A DNA stretch of 42,741 bases from Clostridiaceae bacterium (lineage in GTDB: Bacteria > Bacillota > Clostridia > Oscillospirales > Acutalibacteraceae), in NCBI GenBank assembly GCA_016297645.1, contig JAEDGF010000004.1:1-42741 (forward strand), given 5' to 3'. The stretch's first letter is position 1. Each line of letters opens with the position of its first letter. A program made the translations under genes and the position numbers. The notes beneath the pieces were generated by a model. That model searched no databases. It saw only the letters and a list, made by a program, of their open reading frames with translations, and was not told the DNA's origin. Positions 24,505 to 32,194 of this stretch are shown here, one piece after another.

Positions 24505-25080
24505 ATGACCAAAGACAACAACAAACTGACATTTTTTTCAAAGCCTCCGAAGGGCAAAATGACAACGCTGTTTGTCGTTTTCCTCTGGATCGTACTTTGG
24601 AACATCATCTACCAGCTTATTCATCCGCATCTCCATGATTCGCCCTTGATGATAGAGAACTGGGCATTCTTTATCAGCGTCACGATTTTCTTTATGCAGG
24701 AAGAACTCACGGCAAAGCAGCGCTTTTGGCACACTCTTATCGGTGGCGCGGTCGGACTTCTTTTGGCTGCCGGCGTCGTATTGGGCTGCAAGCAGCTTAT
24801 GGCTCTCGGCTTATCGCATACCCTTTCTATATGCATACTGCTTATTGCCGCAATTGCAATGCTTATTCTTCTCCATCCGTATATGCCGGTATTCTTCAAC
24901 AATGTCGGATTCTGTTATTTTATTGTTTCGCTTGTTGACTCATCTAAAACGGTTGAAAAGCTCCCCGATCACCTTATTTCACTTCTGCTCGGCAGCTTTT
25001 TCCTCAACCTCGGTGTAATCGGGATTTTACATATATTAAAAACCGTAAAGGCAAAAAAATCAAGTAATTCAGATAAATAA
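24505..25080 (+). CDS. Integral membrane protein of unknown function
   Basis: This 191-residue protein has a cytoplasmic basic N terminus and five to six hydrophobic helices (first at about 18-38, others spread to residue 180), ending in a Lys/Ser-rich tail. A loop with MQEELTAKQRFWHTLIGG between helices is the most distinctive stretch. No family was recognised with confidence. The start at 24505 is chosen because AAAGGAG lies eight bases upstream; an earlier in-frame ATG has no ribosome site. It is a monocistronic unit; the next promoter begins three bases after the stop, and no terminator separates the two genes. Confidence 0.7.
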   Translation: MTKDNNKLTFFSKPPKGKMTTLFVVFLWIVLWNIIYQLIHPHLHDSPLMIENWAFFISVTIFFMQEELTAKQRFWHTLIGGAVGLLLAAGVVLGCKQLMALGLSHTLSICILLIAAIAMLILLHPYMPVFFNNVGFCYFIVSLVDSSKTVEKLPDHLISLLLGSFFLNLGVIGILHILKTVKAKKSSNSDK

Positions 25081-25082
25081 AC

Positions 25083-25111
25083 TTGAAACACGGTTAAAAG
25101 TCTGCTATAAT
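25083..25111 (+). promoter_or_regulatory. Promoter of the alpha/beta hydrolase at 25155
   Basis: TTGAAA (25083-25088) and TATAAT (25106-25111) are separated by 17 bases, with TG two bases before the -10. Confidence 0.8.
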
Positions 25112-25154
25112 AACACAGGATAGTCGGAAATAACTTTTTTGAGGTGTTTTTACT

Positions 25155-26111
25155 GTGGCAAAAGCAAACAAGATAATAAAGAAAGCATTAAAAACAGCAG
25201 CTATCGGTGTTGGAGCATACTACGGCGTCGGCGGTATTCTCTGTGCGGGAATTCTGTCCCGCCCGGCAGTTAACAAAGCCCCCGAAGAGGCTTTGAATGA
25301 CCCGTCGAATATGCACCGCTATATAAACAATGAGGATTACCGTCTGAGTGACGATTGGTATATTGCGCATACGCCTGCAACCAAGGCGCTCATCAACCGC
25401 AGCGGCAAAACTATTCATGCCGAAATGATAAAGGCTGCCGAACCTTCACATCTTTGGGTAGTTATCAACCATGGATATACCTCACGCCCGAGATCGATGG
25501 CAAAACAGGGTCGTCATTTTTATGAAAAAGGCTACAATGTTCTTATGCCGTATATGAGAGGACATCGTTTGAGCGAGCATAACTTCTGCTCTATGGGATA
25601 CTTTGACAAGGACGATGTCTGTGATTGGATAAGCTACATTGTTTCCATGGATCCAGAGGCAGAAATCGTTGTCATGGGCTGCTCGATGGGCGGTGCAACT
25701 ACAATGCTTGTCACCGGAGAAGAGCTTCCCGATAATGTCAAATGCGCCATTGAGGATTGCGGTTATACGAGCTGCTACGATGAGTTCGGCGAGCAGATAA
25801 CCAATATAACACATCTGCCCCGTTTCCCGTTTTTGAACGCCGCAGACAGCTTTTCGAAAGCATTCCTCGGTTTCAGCTTTACCGATTGCAGTCCCCTTGA
25901 AGCTGTCGGCAGAAGCAAGACTCCTACCCTTTTCGTTCACGGTACGGAAGATATCTTCGTTCCGTTTTGGATGCGAGATATCCTCTTTGACGCCTGCACA
26001 GCGGAAAAAGATAAGCTTGATGTTCCCGATGCCGGTCATGACGAATCGTGTGAAAAGCACCCCGAGATATACTGGAAGAAGATAGATGCTTTCGTAGAAA
26101 AGTATATCTGA
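25155..26111 (+). CDS. Membrane-anchored alpha/beta hydrolase
   Basis: This 318-residue serine hydrolase has an N-terminal hydrophobic helix (about 12-34) after a basic start, so it is probably anchored with the enzyme outside. The oxyanion strand is VVINHGYTS (102-110), the nucleophile elbow GCSMGG has Ser177, the acid is in VHGTEDIFVP, and the histidine is in DAGHDES. It resembles the YqkD/FrsA-like group of BAAT/acyl-transferase-type hydrolases. The substrate is unknown; a lipid or peptide ester is possible. The start is GTG, supported by GAGGTG eight bases upstream. It has its own promoter; a 368-base gap follows. Confidence 0.85.
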   Translation: MAKANKIIKKALKTAAIGVGAYYGVGGILCAGILSRPAVNKAPEEALNDPSNMHRYINNEDYRLSDDWYIAHTPATKALINRSGKTIHAEMIKAAEPSHLWVVINHGYTSRPRSMAKQGRHFYEKGYNVLMPYMRGHRLSEHNFCSMGYFDKDDVCDWISYIVSMDPEAEIVVMGCSMGGATTMLVTGEELPDNVKCAIEDCGYTSCYDEFGEQITNITHLPRFPFLNAADSFSKAFLGFSFTDCSPLEAVGRSKTPTLFVHGTEDIFVPFWMRDILFDACTAEKDKLDVPDAGHDESCEKHPEIYWKKIDAFVEKYI

Positions 26112-26479
26112 TTTTGTAGCTGTTTTGAATTCGCAAAAAAGTAATGACACCGTTTTACCGGTGCTGTTTGGTGGAAGAAAATTCTTTTACGGCAGCCCGT
26201 GTAGAACGGTATTATTTTTTGCGTAGTTACAGAAAGTGCGAATTGTTCAGTTTGTGATTCTCTGTCTTATAATGCCGTAAAATCCTAAAAACACTTCGCT
26301 GCCGTTTTTGTTATTTGTTTTCAAATAACACAGTTGCTGCCGTTAAATCGGTCGTTTTGCTTTTTTACTCAGCGGAATACCACCGTTTTTTTCGCTGTCT
26401 TTCAATAAACAGAATACCGCCCCGGATAATTTTCGGGGCGGTATTTTAACAGCATTTCTAAGAATCAAAAGATGATAAT
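26112..26479. other. 368-base gap without a protein gene; possible small RNA
   Basis: No supported coding frame is present on either strand. It contains a perfect TATAAT (26268-26273) without a good -35, a perfect eight-pair hairpin with a TTTT loop (26310-26329), and a strong GC-rich hairpin (26413-26445) followed by TTTT on the plus strand. A plus-strand transcript of about 170 bases is conceivable but unproven. Confidence 0.3.
26413..26448. terminator. Strong hairpin terminator
   Basis: Twelve perfect pairs (26413-26424 with 26434-26445) enclose a nine-base loop. The T-tail is short on the plus strand and absent on the minus strand, yet it is the only candidate terminator for the small peptide gene at 26480-26641. 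Confidence 0.65.
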
Positions 26480-26641
26480 TTATACATTTTCATCCGAGGT
26501 CTGTGTGGTGGTAGTAGTAACACCCGGCAGTTCGACCCCCAGGAAGGAGGAAATAACCGAGAGAATGCGGTTCATAATATTGACCGTATAGGAAAGATAC
26601 GGCAAAGCGTTGTGAAGAACATTTTTAATTGTATCAAGCAT
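26480..26641 (-). CDS. 53-residue amphipathic peptide with Thr-rich tail
   Basis: The predicted peptide starts MLDTIKNVLHNALPYL, has a hydrophobic/amphipathic middle (NIMNRILSVISSFLGVELPG) and ends with five threonines and TSDENV. AAGGTGAG lies four to five bases before ATG, and a promoter with a 17-base spacer lies about 66 bases upstream, so it has its own transcription unit. It has no classical signal peptide. It may insert in or lie on the membrane; a toxin-like, signalling or membrane-modulating role is possible but only speculative. The Thr tail recalls the threonine-rich tail of the neighbouring pseudo-PP2C protein. Confidence 0.6.
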   Translation of the reverse strand: MLDTIKNVLHNALPYLSYTVNIMNRILSVISSFLGVELPGVTTTTTQTSDENV

Positions 26642-26706
26642 AAACTCACCTTATCAATATATAAAATATTGCCTTTCTCCCTTTTTGAGGATTTTAATCT
26701 AAACTT

Positions 26707-26735
26707 ATTCTATCATACGGAAATAAAAAATGCAA
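26707..26735 (-). promoter_or_regulatory. Promoter of the 53-residue peptide gene
   Basis: On the minus strand, TTGCAT (26730-26735) and TAGAAT (26707-26712) are separated by 17 bases, just past the stop of the pseudo-PP2C gene. Confidence 0.65.
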
Positions 26736-26755
26736 GTAAAAAAAACCGAATTTAA

Positions 26756-28036
26756 TCATCTGTTATCAACGGCAGGCTCTGCTTCTGTCGGTTTTTCGGC
26801 AGAAGTTGATGCCTCCGTGGGAGCCTGTGTGGGAGCATCGGTCGGTGCTTCGGTCGGAGTATCCGTCACACGCTCTGTCGGTGCTTCGGTAGGTGCGTCC
26901 GTTGCCCGTTCGGTAGATGCCTGTGTATTTCTTTCGCGTGCCGTTGTTCTCTCTTGATACGACCTGCGAGTCGTTGTTTCCTGAGCACGGCGCGTTGTGG
27001 TTTCGGCTTCTGTCGTTGTTTCGCTTTCCGTTTCAGGCTCGGTCGTCGAAGCTTCGGCAGCGGTAGTTGATTCCTCGACAGTGGTTGTTTCTGCGGTTGT
27101 TGTTTCGAAGGAGGGATTTTTTGTACCTTTATAGTAGATAATTCCTCTTATCGCTATTATGCCGAGAGCAAGAACAAGGACAGCAAGAATCGAAGCGACA
27201 ACTATAAAGCCGGCAGTTCTTTTCTTCCCTGCATTTTCGGTGGAGCTGTTTTCCGCCTGCGGCTCGCTCACTGCGGCTTCGTCCGTAAAAGTTGTTTCCT
27301 CGTCTACAATGACTTCGTCGGCGGCCGGAATAACGGGCAGCGGCTCCGTGTCAAGAATCTTAACAGCCGCAAGCGTTATCGATTTCTGCGGGGCAACGGA
27401 AATAGCCGCACTTGCAAGACGGCGAAGTATAAGCTGAATATCACTGTCGGCAGAAGCGCAGACCTCTGCAACAGTGTTCTGTGTAAGCACGGCAGCGGCT
27501 TCTTCTCCGAACAGGAGGAAAATATCGCCCGAATCGACATTTGGAATTTCAACCGCACCGTAGCCGGTGACACCGTCATCGTACACAAGCATTTCGGGAA
27601 GAACAGGATAGACCTTTCCGTTTGAGATACGATAAGCCGCACCGCTTCCGGAGATTCCTATATGTACGCTGTCGTTTCTTCCGGCAAAAACAGCCATTGA
27701 AAAGGACGAAGGTTCAAGAGAAGCGTTGTCTTTTATGAAATCGGAGAAGGTTTTGAAAAAGCTCGACAAAACCTCACTTCTGTTCTCAACCGAGTTATTC
27801 AACACGGAAGCAAAGTCATTGAACAGGGTTGAAGCCGTTTCGGCAATCCCTTTAACACCGGAGGTTGCAACCGCATAAAACGGTTCATTTTCGGCGCGTC
27901 CCGCGACAAAGACACCCTTGTCGCCGTGTATTTTTTCTCTTTCCCATGTTTTTCCGGAGGCATTGATGCTTCCCGTGTTATATTGTGCGCCTTTCCCCTT
28001 GCGGGTAACAAGAGCAGCATCTACTATCATCGGCAT
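26756..28036 (-). CDS. Degenerate PP2C-like membrane protein with threonine-rich outer tail
   Basis: This 426-residue protein has three parts. Residues about 1-228 follow the PP2C (PPM) phosphatase fold: AVATSG (55-60) stands where AVADGMGG-type sequence is expected, ISGSGAAYRI (128-137) where GDSRAYR is expected, and KSITLAAVK (218-226) where DNITVVVV is expected. The metal-binding aspartates at these sites are missing, so it is probably a pseudophosphatase. One membrane helix spans about 275-297. Residues 310-426 are Thr/Glu/Pro/Ala-rich with repeated PTEAPT-like units, presumably outside and perhaps glycosylated. AAAGGGTGA precedes the ATG. It follows folC by 18 bases and probably ends the valS-folC operon. 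It may sense or scaffold rather than catalyse. Confidence 0.7.
   Translation of the reverse strand: MPMIVDAALVTRKGKGAQYNTGSINASGKTWEREKIHGDKGVFVAGRAENEPFYAVATSGVKGIAETASTLFNDFASVLNNSVENRSEVLSSFFKTFSDFIKDNASLEPSSFSMAVFAGRNDSVHIGISGSGAAYRISNGKVYPVLPEMLVYDDGVTGYGAVEIPNVDSGDIFLLFGEEAAAVLTQNTVAEVCASADSDIQLILRRLASAAISVAPQKSITLAAVKILDTEPLPVIPAADEVIVDEETTFTDEAAVSEPQAENSSTENAGKKRTAGFIVVASILAVLVLALGIIAIRGIIYYKGTKNPSFETTTAETTTVEESTTAAEASTTEPETESETTTEAETTTRRAQETTTRRSYQERTTARERNTQASTERATDAPTEAPTERVTDTPTEAPTDAPTQAPTEASTSAEKPTEAEPAVDNR
26759..27109 (-). repeat. Thr/Pro/Glu/Ala-rich coding repeats
   Basis: This segment codes the low-complexity tail of the pseudo-PP2C protein. The part at about 26800-26930 has imperfect tandem copies of a short unit coding PTEAPT/PTDAPT, which could allow length change by slippage. 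Confidence 0.7.
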
Positions 28037-28054
28037 AAAATCACCCTTTACAAA

Positions 28055-29380
28055 TTATTCTGTAAAAACATTCGGAAACCTTCGTTTTCTTTTGTTTATT
28101 TCACTTATTATAAACTCTCTTACATCGGCGGCAAGGTAAAGCGAACCGCATATAACGACGGGAACAAGCGATTTATCGGCTGCTTCAAGCGCCTTTTTTA
28201 CGCCTTCGCACGGATCGTCGACGACCGTGCAGGAACCGCCTTTTTCTCTTACAAGCTCCGCGAAATCCTGCGCTTTCATTGCACGCGGATTTGACGGTGT
28301 GACAGCTATAACCTCACTGAAATACGGCAGAAGGTTGTCAAGCGCCGCAGAGCAGTCCTTGTCCGCCATCATACCCATTACGGCGAGGAATTTTTTCCCG
28401 AAGCAGCTGTTTTTAAGCACATCACCGAGTGCTGCGGTCGAGGACTCATTATGCGAACCGTCGAGCATTACAAACGGGAACTGACGCAAAATCTCGGTTC
28501 TCGCAGGAATAAACGCGCTTTCGATACCTGTTTTGACAGCCCGATCAGGTATTATGTAACCTTCTCTTTTCAATATTTTAAAAGCGGCAAGGCACAAAGA
28601 AACATTTTCACACTGATGCTTTCCTGCAAAAGGAATATGAATAACCTTACCGTCTGCGACGATATTTGACCCGCCCACATCCCCGGAAATGAATTCGCAC
28701 CCTATTTGAGCGCCGGTGAGAATAAGGTCGGAACTGTTTTCGGACGCGCTTTCGGCAATCACTTTAAGTGCGGACTGCGGCTGAAAGCAGCTTGTGACAA
28801 CGGGAACACTTTTTTTTATTATTCCGGCTTTTTCCCATGCAATTTTTGCAACGGTATCGCCGAGAATGGCAGTGTGATCGAGCGAAATTGAGGTTATAAC
28901 ACAAACCGCAGGCTTTTCGATAATATTGGTAGCGTCAAATCTTCCGCCGAGACCGGTTTCGAGAACGACGATATCGCAATCGGAGCGTGAGTAGTAAAGA
29001 AACGCGGCGGCGGTGACGGCTTCGAACTCCGTGGGATAAATACCCTTTTCATTCGCCTTCGAGATGGCTTCTTTAACCTCCTCGGTTACCGTGCAAAGAT
29101 CATTCTTCGGAATCAAATTGCCGTTGAGCCTTATTCTTTCCCTGAATTCAAGTACATACGGGGAGGTATAAAGTCCGACTTTGTAACCGGCTGCGGACAG
29201 CACTCCGGCAATAAATGTACAGGTGCTGCCTTTGCCGTTTGTCCCGGCGACATGAACGCATTTCAGGTTTCTCTGCGGATTTCCAAGCTCCTTGCAGAGC
29301 GCGTCGATCCGTTCAAGACCGGGCTGAACACCGAATCGGTTAAGTGAATGATAAAAGTCTACCGCCTCATTGAATTCCAT
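28055..29380 (-). CDS. folC: Folylpolyglutamate/dihydrofolate synthase FolC
   Basis: FolC adds glutamate to dihydropteroate and/or folates (ATP-dependent Mur-ligase-like enzyme). Of 441 residues, the ATP-binding loop AGTNGKGST is at 45-53. It is followed by the YTSPYVLEFRERI segment, a LETGLGGRFDATN motif typical of FolC, TSISLDHTAILGDTVAKIAWEKAGIIK, and DGSHNESS in the C-terminal domain. The last 25 residues are basic. GGAGGA lies six bases before ATG. It follows valS by 32 bases, a conserved valS-folC pairing in Bacillota, and is transcribed with it. Whether it has dihydrofolate synthase activity as well as polyglutamylation cannot be told from sequence. Confidence 0.95.
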   Translation of the reverse strand: MEFNEAVDFYHSLNRFGVQPGLERIDALCKELGNPQRNLKCVHVAGTNGKGSTCTFIAGVLSAAGYKVGLYTSPYVLEFRERIRLNGNLIPKNDLCTVTEEVKEAISKANEKGIYPTEFEAVTAAAFLYYSRSDCDIVVLETGLGGRFDATNIIEKPAVCVITSISLDHTAILGDTVAKIAWEKAGIIKKSVPVVTSCFQPQSALKVIAESASENSSDLILTGAQIGCEFISGDVGGSNIVADGKVIHIPFAGKHQCENVSLCLAAFKILKREGYIIPDRAVKTGIESAFIPARTEILRQFPFVMLDGSHNESSTAALGDVLKNSCFGKKFLAVMGMMADKDCSAALDNLLPYFSEVIAVTPSNPRAMKAQDFAELVREKGGSCTVVDDPCEGVKKALEAADKSLVPVVICGSLYLAADVREFIISEINKRKRRFPNVFTE

Positions 29381-29412
29381 TTTATTCCTCCGCCTGCGTT
29401 TTTCCGATTTAA

Positions 29413-32121
29413 TCAGTTGAGTTTATCAATACTCTCTTTAAGGAGCTTCGCTTTTTCTGTAAGCTTAACGCCGTTTGCACGCTGTTCTTCAATAACTGCG
29501 GCAGGCGCTTTCGCAAGGAAGCCTTCATTGGAAAGCTTAGCATTTATCTGCATGAGCTTCTTCTCAACATCGGCAAGTTCTTTTTCAAGGCGTTTCTTCT
29601 CCGCTGCGAGATCAACAAGCTCGGCGAGAGGAAGGAATATTTTCGCGTCCTCGGTAACGATGCTTACCGTACCGTCGAGAGAAAGTCCGGCTTCACTTTC
29701 GGACGCTTCAAGCGAAGAAGCGGACGCAAGACGGACAAAGAATTTTTCGCCGTCGGCATAGAGCTTCGCGTTTGACGAAACGACCGAGATATGGGCTTTT
29801 CGTGACGGGGGGACATTCATTTCCGCACGGCGGTTTCTTACAGCCTTAACGGCAGCCATTATTTTTTCCATCTCGGCTTCCTCGTCCGGGAAGTGAAGTT
29901 CATCGGAATAAACGGGCCACTGAGAAATCATAATGGACTCTCCGTCGTGCGGGAGTGTCTGCCATATCTCCTCCGTGATAAACGGCATGAACGGGTGGAG
30001 GAGCTTCAATGTATTCGAGAGAACATACACAAGCACTGCGCGTGCATTGTTCTTCAATTTTTCATCATCGGATGAAAGGCGTATCTTGCAAATTTCGATA
30101 TACCAGTCGCAGAGGACATCCCAAATGAAGTCATAGAGCTTTGAAACGGCAATGCCAAGCTCAAACTTATCGATATTTGATGTTACCTCCTTGACGACAT
30201 CATTGAACGAGCTGAGAATCCATTTGTCTTCAAGTGCAAGTTCATCCGGAATATGCGGAGCAGGCTCGTTTTCGCCGAGGTTCATAAGCACGAAACGCGC
30301 GGCATTCCAAAGCTTGTTCGCAAAGTTACGGGACGCTTCAACCTTCTCAACGGAGAAACGGGTGTCGTTTCCGGGAGAATTGCCCGTTGCAAGGGTAAAT
30401 CTGAGTGCGTCCGCACCGTATTTATCTATAATTTCAAGGGGATCGATTCCGTTTCCGAGCGACTTCGACATCTTTCTGCCGAGTGCATCTCTTACAAGTC
30501 CGTGAATAAGAACAGTGTCGAAGGGAACTCTGCCCATATACTCCAACGAGGAGAATATCATACGGCTTACCCAGAATCCGATAATATCATAGCCGGTAAC
30601 AAGCGTGTTTGTGGGGAAATAATGTTCGAGCTCCTTTGTCTTTTCGGGCCAGCCGAGGGTCGAGAAGGGCCAAAGCGCCGAGGAGAACCATGTATCGAGC
30701 GTGTCGGGATCCTGCGTAAGATGTTCGCTTCCGCACTTGGGGCATTTGCATACGGACGCTTCCTTTGTAACGGTCACTTCTCCGCAGTCGTCGCAGTACC
30801 ATGCGGGAATACGGTGTCCCCACCACAGCTGACGGGATATGCACCAGTCACGCGTTCCGCGCATCCAGTTGAGATAGTTCTTTGTAAATCTCTCGGGGAC
30901 AAATACGGTTTCGCCGTTTTCGACAGCCTTGACGGCAGGAGCTGCAAGCGGTTCCATTTTAACGAACCACTGCTTTGAAACCATAGGCTCAATACTTGTA
31001 TGACAGCGGTAGCAGGTGCCGACCTCGTGCTTCAAAGGCTCTATATACTTAATATATCCGCCTGCTTCCAAATCGGCAAGAATCGCCTTACGGGCTTCAA
31101 GCGTTGTCATACCGGCATATTTTCCGCAGTCGAGAACCTCGGGTTCGTCCGCCGCTGCCTTTCCGCTTGCGATATATTCGTCCGCTTCCGCCTTATCGGT
31201 TTTCCCGGTCATATGTCCGTCGTAGGTAAAGGTACGAACCATGGGAAGATTATGACGGCGGCCGACTTCGAAGTCGTTGGGGTCATGCGCCGGTGTAATT
31301 TTAACAACACCCGTACCCTTTGTCATATCGGCGTGTTCATCGCAGACGATGGGTATCTCTTTATTGAGCAGCGGAAGAATAACATGGCAGCCGTGAAGGT
31401 GCTTATATCTCTCGTCCTCTGAGTTTATTGCGACAGCCGTATCACCGAGCATTGTTTCGGGACGGGTTGTTGCGAGTTCGAGTTTCTCCCCGGTTTCTTT
31501 AACGGTGTAGAGAAGATGCCAGAAATTGCTCTCTTTCTCATCATATTCAACCTCGGCGTCTGAGATAGAGGTGTTGCAGTACGGACACCAGTTGACCATT
31601 CTGTTGCCTCTGTAAATGAGTCCCTTTTCGTAAAGACTTACAAAGACCTCTTTAACGGCATTGCTGCACCCCTCGTCAAGAGTAAAGCGTTCTCTGTCCC
31701 AGTCGCATGAGGAGCCGAGCTTTTTGAGCTGCTCTATAATTCTGCTGCCGTACTGTTTTTTCCATGCCCATGCGCGCTCCAAAAAAGCCTCTCTGCCGAT
31801 CTGCTCTTTTGTGATGCCTTCTTTGCGCATCGCTTCAACTATTTTCGCTTCCGTCGCTATCGAAGCATGATCCGTTCCGGGAAGCCACAGCGTATCGTAG
31901 CCCTGCATTCTCTTGCAGCGGATAAGGATATCCTGAAATGTTTCGTCGAGAGCGTGACCCATGTGGAGCTGACCGGTGATGTTCGGCGGCGGAATAACTA
32001 TCGTGTAGGTAGGCTTGCCCTCCTCGCATTTCGCGTGGAAATACTTTTTGTCAAGCCATGTTTTATAGATCCTATCCTCAACATTTTTCGGATCGTAGAG
32101 TTTGGCAAGTTCTTTACTCAT
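29413..32121 (-). CDS. valS: Valyl-tRNA synthetase
   Basis: This 902-residue class I enzyme charges tRNA-Val and edits threonine. HMGH is at 53-56 after PPPNITGQL, the KMSKS loop is at 550-554, and the editing domain with the TTRPETMLGDTAVA segment lies between about 217 and 350. Cysteine pairs at 179/182, 370/373, 443/446 and 458-463 suggest zinc sites. The anticodon-binding domain follows, and the protein ends with a coiled coil (from about 840). AAAGGA lies nine bases before ATG. It has its own promoter 40 bases upstream; the short leader leaves no room for a T-box. It heads the valS-folC-pseudo-PP2C operon. Confidence 0.97.
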   Translation of the reverse strand: MSKELAKLYDPKNVEDRIYKTWLDKKYFHAKCEEGKPTYTIVIPPPNITGQLHMGHALDETFQDILIRCKRMQGYDTLWLPGTDHASIATEAKIVEAMRKEGITKEQIGREAFLERAWAWKKQYGSRIIEQLKKLGSSCDWDRERFTLDEGCSNAVKEVFVSLYEKGLIYRGNRMVNWCPYCNTSISDAEVEYDEKESNFWHLLYTVKETGEKLELATTRPETMLGDTAVAINSEDERYKHLHGCHVILPLLNKEIPIVCDEHADMTKGTGVVKITPAHDPNDFEVGRRHNLPMVRTFTYDGHMTGKTDKAEADEYIASGKAAADEPEVLDCGKYAGMTTLEARKAILADLEAGGYIKYIEPLKHEVGTCYRCHTSIEPMVSKQWFVKMEPLAAPAVKAVENGETVFVPERFTKNYLNWMRGTRDWCISRQLWWGHRIPAWYCDDCGEVTVTKEASVCKCPKCGSEHLTQDPDTLDTWFSSALWPFSTLGWPEKTKELEHYFPTNTLVTGYDIIGFWVSRMIFSSLEYMGRVPFDTVLIHGLVRDALGRKMSKSLGNGIDPLEIIDKYGADALRFTLATGNSPGNDTRFSVEKVEASRNFANKLWNAARFVLMNLGENEPAPHIPDELALEDKWILSSFNDVVKEVTSNIDKFELGIAVSKLYDFIWDVLCDWYIEICKIRLSSDDEKLKNNARAVLVYVLSNTLKLLHPFMPFITEEIWQTLPHDGESIMISQWPVYSDELHFPDEEAEMEKIMAAVKAVRNRRAEMNVPPSRKAHISVVSSNAKLYADGEKFFVRLASASSLEASESEAGLSLDGTVSIVTEDAKIFLPLAELVDLAAEKKRLEKELADVEKKLMQINAKLSNEGFLAKAPAAVIEEQRANGVKLTEKAKLLKESIDKLN

Positions 32122-32162
32122 AAAATATATCCTTTCGGGTAATCAATTTATTATTACCTTTT

Positions 32163-32191
32163 ATTCTACTACTTGTGCCGGCTTTTGTAAA
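32163..32191 (-). promoter_or_regulatory. Promoter of the valS operon
   Basis: On the minus strand, TTTACA (32186-32191) and TAGAAT (32163-32168) are separated by 17 bases, in the 73-base gap after recD2. Confidence 0.7.
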
Positions 32192-32194
32192 TAT

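Noticed and set aside
26800..26930. Short tandem repeats considered as a CRISPR array
   Set aside because: Units are short, in frame, without spacers of constant length, and part of a coding region. No CRISPR array or cas gene is seen in the window.
26730..26957. Plus-strand frame coding repeats of VGASVGASVG
   Set aside because: This is the antisense reading of the Thr/Pro-rich repeats of the pseudo-PP2C tail; the minus frame continues into a membrane helix and fold.
30253..30978. Long open frame on the plus strand opposite valS
   Set aside because: Shadow of a clear class I synthetase; composition is cysteine/arginine-rich as expected from antisense reading.
32122..32194. T-box leader upstream of valS
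   Set aside because: The gap is 73 bases with a promoter near its start, too short for specifier and antiterminator stems.
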